In this document: piece after piece, positions 61,173-64,000 of the stretch
Layout: every line of letters starts with the position of its first letter
Numbering within the stretch: the first letter of the stretch is position 1
From: Pseudomonas sp. GD04091
Lineage (GTDB): Bacteria > Pseudomonadota > Gammaproteobacteria > Pseudomonadales > Pseudomonadaceae
Assembly: GCF_029836165.1 (NCBI RefSeq)
Contig: NZ_JAOEBG010000001.1
Span: forward strand, 248,001-312,000
Length of the DNA: 64,000 nucleotides
Direction: 5' to 3'
Translations under genes and position numbers: made by a program
The notes under the pieces: model-generated
What the model was told of the DNA's origin: nothing
What the model saw: the letters and a program-made list of their open reading frames with translations, nothing else
Databases searched by the model: none

Positions 61173-64000
61173 TTAGGCTTCCACCAGACTCCACTGCTTG
61201 CTCAGTCGTTTGTCGGAAACCGGCACCTTCGTCCCCAGTTGCTGGGCGAACAACGACACCCGGTATTCCTCCAGCAGCCAGCGGTACAGCAGCAACTGCT
61301 CATCGCGCTTGCCTTCCTGGGCATGCTTGTCGGCGCGGGCCTGGTACTGCGCCCAGCAATTGGCCAGTTCGCCACTCCAGACCCGATCCTTCTGCACCTG
61401 CGAACCCAGCTTCTCCAGGCGCAGTTCCACCGCCTTGAGATAGCGCGGCAGCTCCTTGAACCAGGCACCCGGCGTCTCCCGCACGAAGCCCGGATAGACC
61501 AGGTTGGCCAACTGCTGCTTGATGTCATTGAGCGCCACGGCCTGGCTCAGGTCGATCTTGCCCTTGAAGCGCTTCTGCAGGCCATGCCACAGTTTCAGCA
61601 CCTCGAGCGTCTGGCGCGCCAGACGCTCGGCATGTTCGCTCCAGTTGCCACGCTTGCGCTCGGCCAACGAGGCCAGGCCGGCGCCATCGCGCGGCAGTGG
61701 GTCTTCGCCTTCCAGCACGCAGCTATCGAGGCTGGCGAGCAGGATGTCTTCGACCAGCGCCTCGACCCGCCCCAGCTCGCGGTACAAAAGCCCCAGTTCG
61801 GTCAGCCCCGGGAGCTTGCCGCGCAGGAACTTGGCCGGCTCGGCCAGTTGCTGCAACAACAGGCGCTGCAGCGCGCGACGGTGCTGGAACTCGGCTTCGG
61901 CCTGGGTCGAGAAACGCCCTTCGCGCACGGCGCCATTGTCCTCCACCAACGCCGGATAGACCGTCATCGACAGCCCGGCGATCTTCTGCTGGACGGTCTG
62001 CGCGACTTGCGCAAAGGCCTTGGCCTGCACCGGCTGCTCGGCCTTCTCGTTGCGCGGCAGGGCCAGCGCCGCCTGGCTGGCGGCGGCGAAGCGGGCAGTC
62101 AGCTCGACCAGGTCGCGACCCTCGCCAAGGAACTTGCCCTGGGCATCGACCACTTCGATGTTCATGCGCAGATGCCCCTCGACCAACCCGGCGGCTTCCG
62201 CCCAGGCCTCGTCGGCCACCCGCGCCCCGGTCATGCGCAGCAGTTCCTGACCCAGGGCCTGAGGCAGCGCGCCCTGACCGAACGCCATGCGCGACAGGGC
62301 CGCCTTGACGAAGTCCGGCACCGGCACGAAATTCTTGCGCAGGGCCTTGGGCAGGTTGCGCACCAGGGCGATGCACTTGGCCTCCAGCAAGCCGGGCACC
62401 AGCCATTCCAGGCGCTCGCCCGGCAGGTTGGGCAGCAACGGTGCCGGCACCCGCACGGTCACGCCATCGCGCGGGTGATTCGGCTCGAAGTGATAGCTCA
62501 GCGACAGGCGCAACTCGCCCACCTGCAGATGGTCCGGGTACTGCGCGGCGGTGACTTCGCTGGCTTCGCGGGCCAGCACGTCCTCTTCGCGCATGATCAG
62601 CAGGTTCGGATCCTTCTGGCTGTTCATCCGGTACCAGCTGTCGAAGGTCGCGGTCTGGTGGATCTCTTCGGGCAGGCGCGCCTCGTAGAAGGCGTACAGG
62701 GTTTCCTCGTCGGCGAGAATATCCCGCCGGCGGGCCTTGGCCTCCAGCTCGTCCAGTTGCTCCAGCAGACGCTTGTTGGCCGCCAGGCATTTGGCCCGCG
62801 ACTGGATCTCGCCACCGACCAGGCCTTCGCGGATGAACAGCTCGCGGGACGTGACCGGGTCGATCGGGCCGAAATGCACCGGGCGTCGACCGACCAGGAT
62901 CAGCCCGTACAGGGTGATCTGCTCGTACGCCACCACCTGGCCACGCTTTTTCTCCCAGTGCGGCTCGAAATGGTTCTTCTTGATCAGGTGCGTGGCCAGC
63001 GGCTCGATCCAGTCCGGCTCGATCTTGGCCACCATGCGCGCATACAGCTTGGTGGTCTCCACCAGCTCGGCGGCCATCACCCACTGCGGGCGCTTGCGAC
63101 CGATTCCGGACGAGGGGTGAACCCAGAAACGACGCTGACGCGCGCCCTGGTAGTCGCCCTCTTCGGTCTTGTGGCCGATCTGGCTGAGCAGGCCACTGAG
63201 AATCGCCTTGTGCATGCGCTGGTAGTCGCAGGCGTCCTTGTTCACCGCCAACTGCAGATCGCGGCAGATCAGCGCCAGTTGGCGATGCGCGTCGCGCCAT
63301 TCGCGAAGACGCAGGTAGTTCAGGAAGTTCTTCCGGCACCAGTTGCGCAGCGGGTTGGCGGTCAGCGCCTGGCGCTGCTCCTCGAAGCCGCGCCACAGGT
63401 TGACCAGCGCGGCGAAGTCGGAATCGACGTCCTTCCATTGGGCATGGGCCTGATCGGCAGCCTGCTGACGCTCCGGCGGACGCTCGCGAGCGTCCTGCAC
63501 CGACAGCGCGCTGGCGACGATCAGGACTTCCTGCAGGCTGCCCTGGCGGGCGCCTTCGAGCAGCATGCGGCCCAGCCGCGGGTCGATCGGCAAGCGCGCC
63601 AGCTGGCGCCCCAGGGGCGTGAGCTGGTTCTCGCGGTTGACCGCCGACAGCTCCTGCAACAGGTTGAAGCCGTCGCTGATGGCCTTGCCATCCGGCGGTT
63701 CGATGAACGGGAAGGCATCGATGGCACCCAGACGCAGGTGCAGCATCTGCAGGATCACCGCCGCCAGGTTGGTGCGCAGGATCTCCGGATCGGTGAACGC
63801 CGGCCGGCCGTTGAAGTCCTCTTCGCTGTACAGGCGGATGCAGATGCCCGGCTCGACCCGGCCACAACGGCCTTTACGCTGGTTGGCGCTGGCCTGGGAC
63901 ACCGCCTCGATGGGCAGGCGCTGGACCTTGGCGCGGTAGCTGTAGCGGCTGATGCGCGCGGTACCGCTGTCGATCACGTAGCGGATGCCCGGCACCGTCA
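61173..64000 (-). CDS. hrpA: ATP-dependent RNA helicase HrpA, C-terminal part (cut by window end)
   Basis: About 942 residues are visible; the N-terminal DEAH motor half lies beyond the window (HrpA is about 1300). The visible part begins in the second RecA domain, with motif VI in ASANQRKGRCGRVEPGICIR, then RLYSEEDF. The helicase-associated domain and OB-fold follow (about 90-330), then the DUF3418 C-terminal region. The RRFWVHPSSGIGRKRPQWVM segment is typical. HrpA rescues stalled ribosomes on mRNA in E. coli. The stop TAA is at 61173. Confidence 0.92.
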   Translation of the reverse strand, partial: TVPGIRYVIDSGTARISRYSYRAKVQRLPIEAVSQASANQRKGRCGRVEPGICIRLYSEEDFNGRPAFTDPEILRTNLAAVILQMLHLRLGAIDAFPFIEPPDGKAISDGFNLLQELSAVNRENQLTPLGRQLARLPIDPRLGRMLLEGARQGSLQEVLIVASALSVQDARERPPERQQAADQAHAQWKDVDSDFAALVNLWRGFEEQRQALTANPLRNWCRKNFLNYLRLREWRDAHRQLALICRDLQLAVNKDACDYQRMHKAILSGLLSQIGHKTEEGDYQGARQRRFWVHPSSGIGRKRPQWVMAAELVETTKLYARMVAKIEPDWIEPLATHLIKKNHFEPHWEKKRGQVVAYEQITLYGLILVGRRPVHFGPIDPVTSRELFIREGLVGGEIQSRAKCLAANKRLLEQLDELEAKARRRDILADEETLYAFYEARLPEEIHQTATFDSWYRMNSQKDPNLLIMREEDVLAREASEVTAAQYPDHLQVGELRLSLSYHFEPNHPRDGVTVRVPAPLLPNLPGERLEWLVPGLLEAKCIALVRNLPKALRKNFVPVPDFVKAALSRMAFGQGALPQALGQELLRMTGARVADEAWAEAAGLVEGHLRMNIEVVDAQGKFLGEGRDLVELTARFAAASQAALALPRNEKAEQPVQAKAFAQVAQTVQQKIAGLSMTVYPALVEDNGAVREGRFSTQAEAEFQHRRALQRLLLQQLAEPAKFLRGKLPGLTELGLLYRELGRVEALVEDILLASLDSCVLEGEDPLPRDGAGLASLAERKRGNWSEHAERLARQTLEVLKLWHGLQKRFKGKIDLSQAVALNDIKQQLANLVYPGFVRETPGAWFKELPRYLKAVELRLEKLGSQVQKDRVWSGELANCWAQYQARADKHAQEGKRDEQLLLYRWLLEEYRVSLFAQQLGTKVPVSDKRLSKQWSLVEA

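Overview
The window is ordinary-looking, high-GC chromosomal DNA from a fluorescent pseudomonad, most likely the Pseudomonas putida group. Three things point there: the protein families (a PlpD-type patatin of exactly 728 residues, an Aer receptor, a guanidinobutyrase-type agmatinase family gene, an AroP permease, a PA1414-type small ORF), the many REP inverted repeats of the P. putida type (cores such as GGAGCGGGCTTGCCCCGCGA), and the gene orders. No rRNA, tRNA, insertion sequence, prophage or CRISPR array was seen. Genes are packed on both strands, with many GTG starts and short operons.

Layout. 1-2.4 kb: the tail of a LysR regulator and the aromatic amino acid permease AroP, followed upstream by a 600-bp non-coding stretch. 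2.4-6.7 kb: a minus-strand operon of RNase AM-type PHP phosphatase, YciO/Sua5 protein, ScpA, ScpB and RluB. 6.7-7.6 kb: yciB-yciI, divergent from that operon. 7.8-10.9 kb: a membrane coiled-coil protein followed by a Cpx-like regulator, a CpxP/Spy-like periplasmic protein and a CpxA-like kinase. 11-24.7 kb: mixed housekeeping genes (nitroreductase, TrkH, AraC regulators, an Mpo1-like protein, an HD protein, an LpxH-like phosphoesterase, an EamA exporter, a selenoprotein-W-like protein, PlpD, a MarR regulator, RecQ, a UPF0149 protein and a DUF454 protein).

24.7-36.6 kb is the most distinctive part. It holds a 2122-residue LapA/MapA-type RTX adhesin (minus strand) and, divergent from it, a complete type I secretion set (TolC-like outer membrane protein, ABC exporter, HlyD-like adaptor). 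The adhesin has an N-terminal retention module with a LapG-type TAAG site, three 732-bp tandem repeats, a von Willebrand A domain, RTX nonapeptides and a C-terminal secretion region. The 480-bp AT-rich divergent region carries a perfect inverted repeat and two direct repeats 22 bp apart.

36.7-43.2 kb: a DTW-domain tRNA modification enzyme, an Aer-like PAS chemoreceptor, and a guanidino-compound cluster (LysR, guanidinobutyrase-like hydrolase, sodium:solute symporter). It ends in a 42-residue small ORF resembling P. aeruginosa PA1414 (the SicX locus), with an Anr-box-like site upstream. 43.3-52.7 kb: a LysR/MFS divergent pair, transporters, a BrnT-BrnA toxin-antitoxin pair with a palindromic operator, a DEAD-box helicase, a YbdG-like channel and an azoreductase. 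52.7-61 kb: a LysR regulator, a hydrolase, periplasmic cyclophilin PpiA, an ABC exporter, an acyltransferase-like protein, a porin and a KAS III enzyme with a 20-bp palindrome upstream. 61.2 kb to the end: the C-terminal part of RNA helicase HrpA, running off the window.

All functional calls come from reading the translated sequence; no database search was run. Homology statements are from memory of the families.
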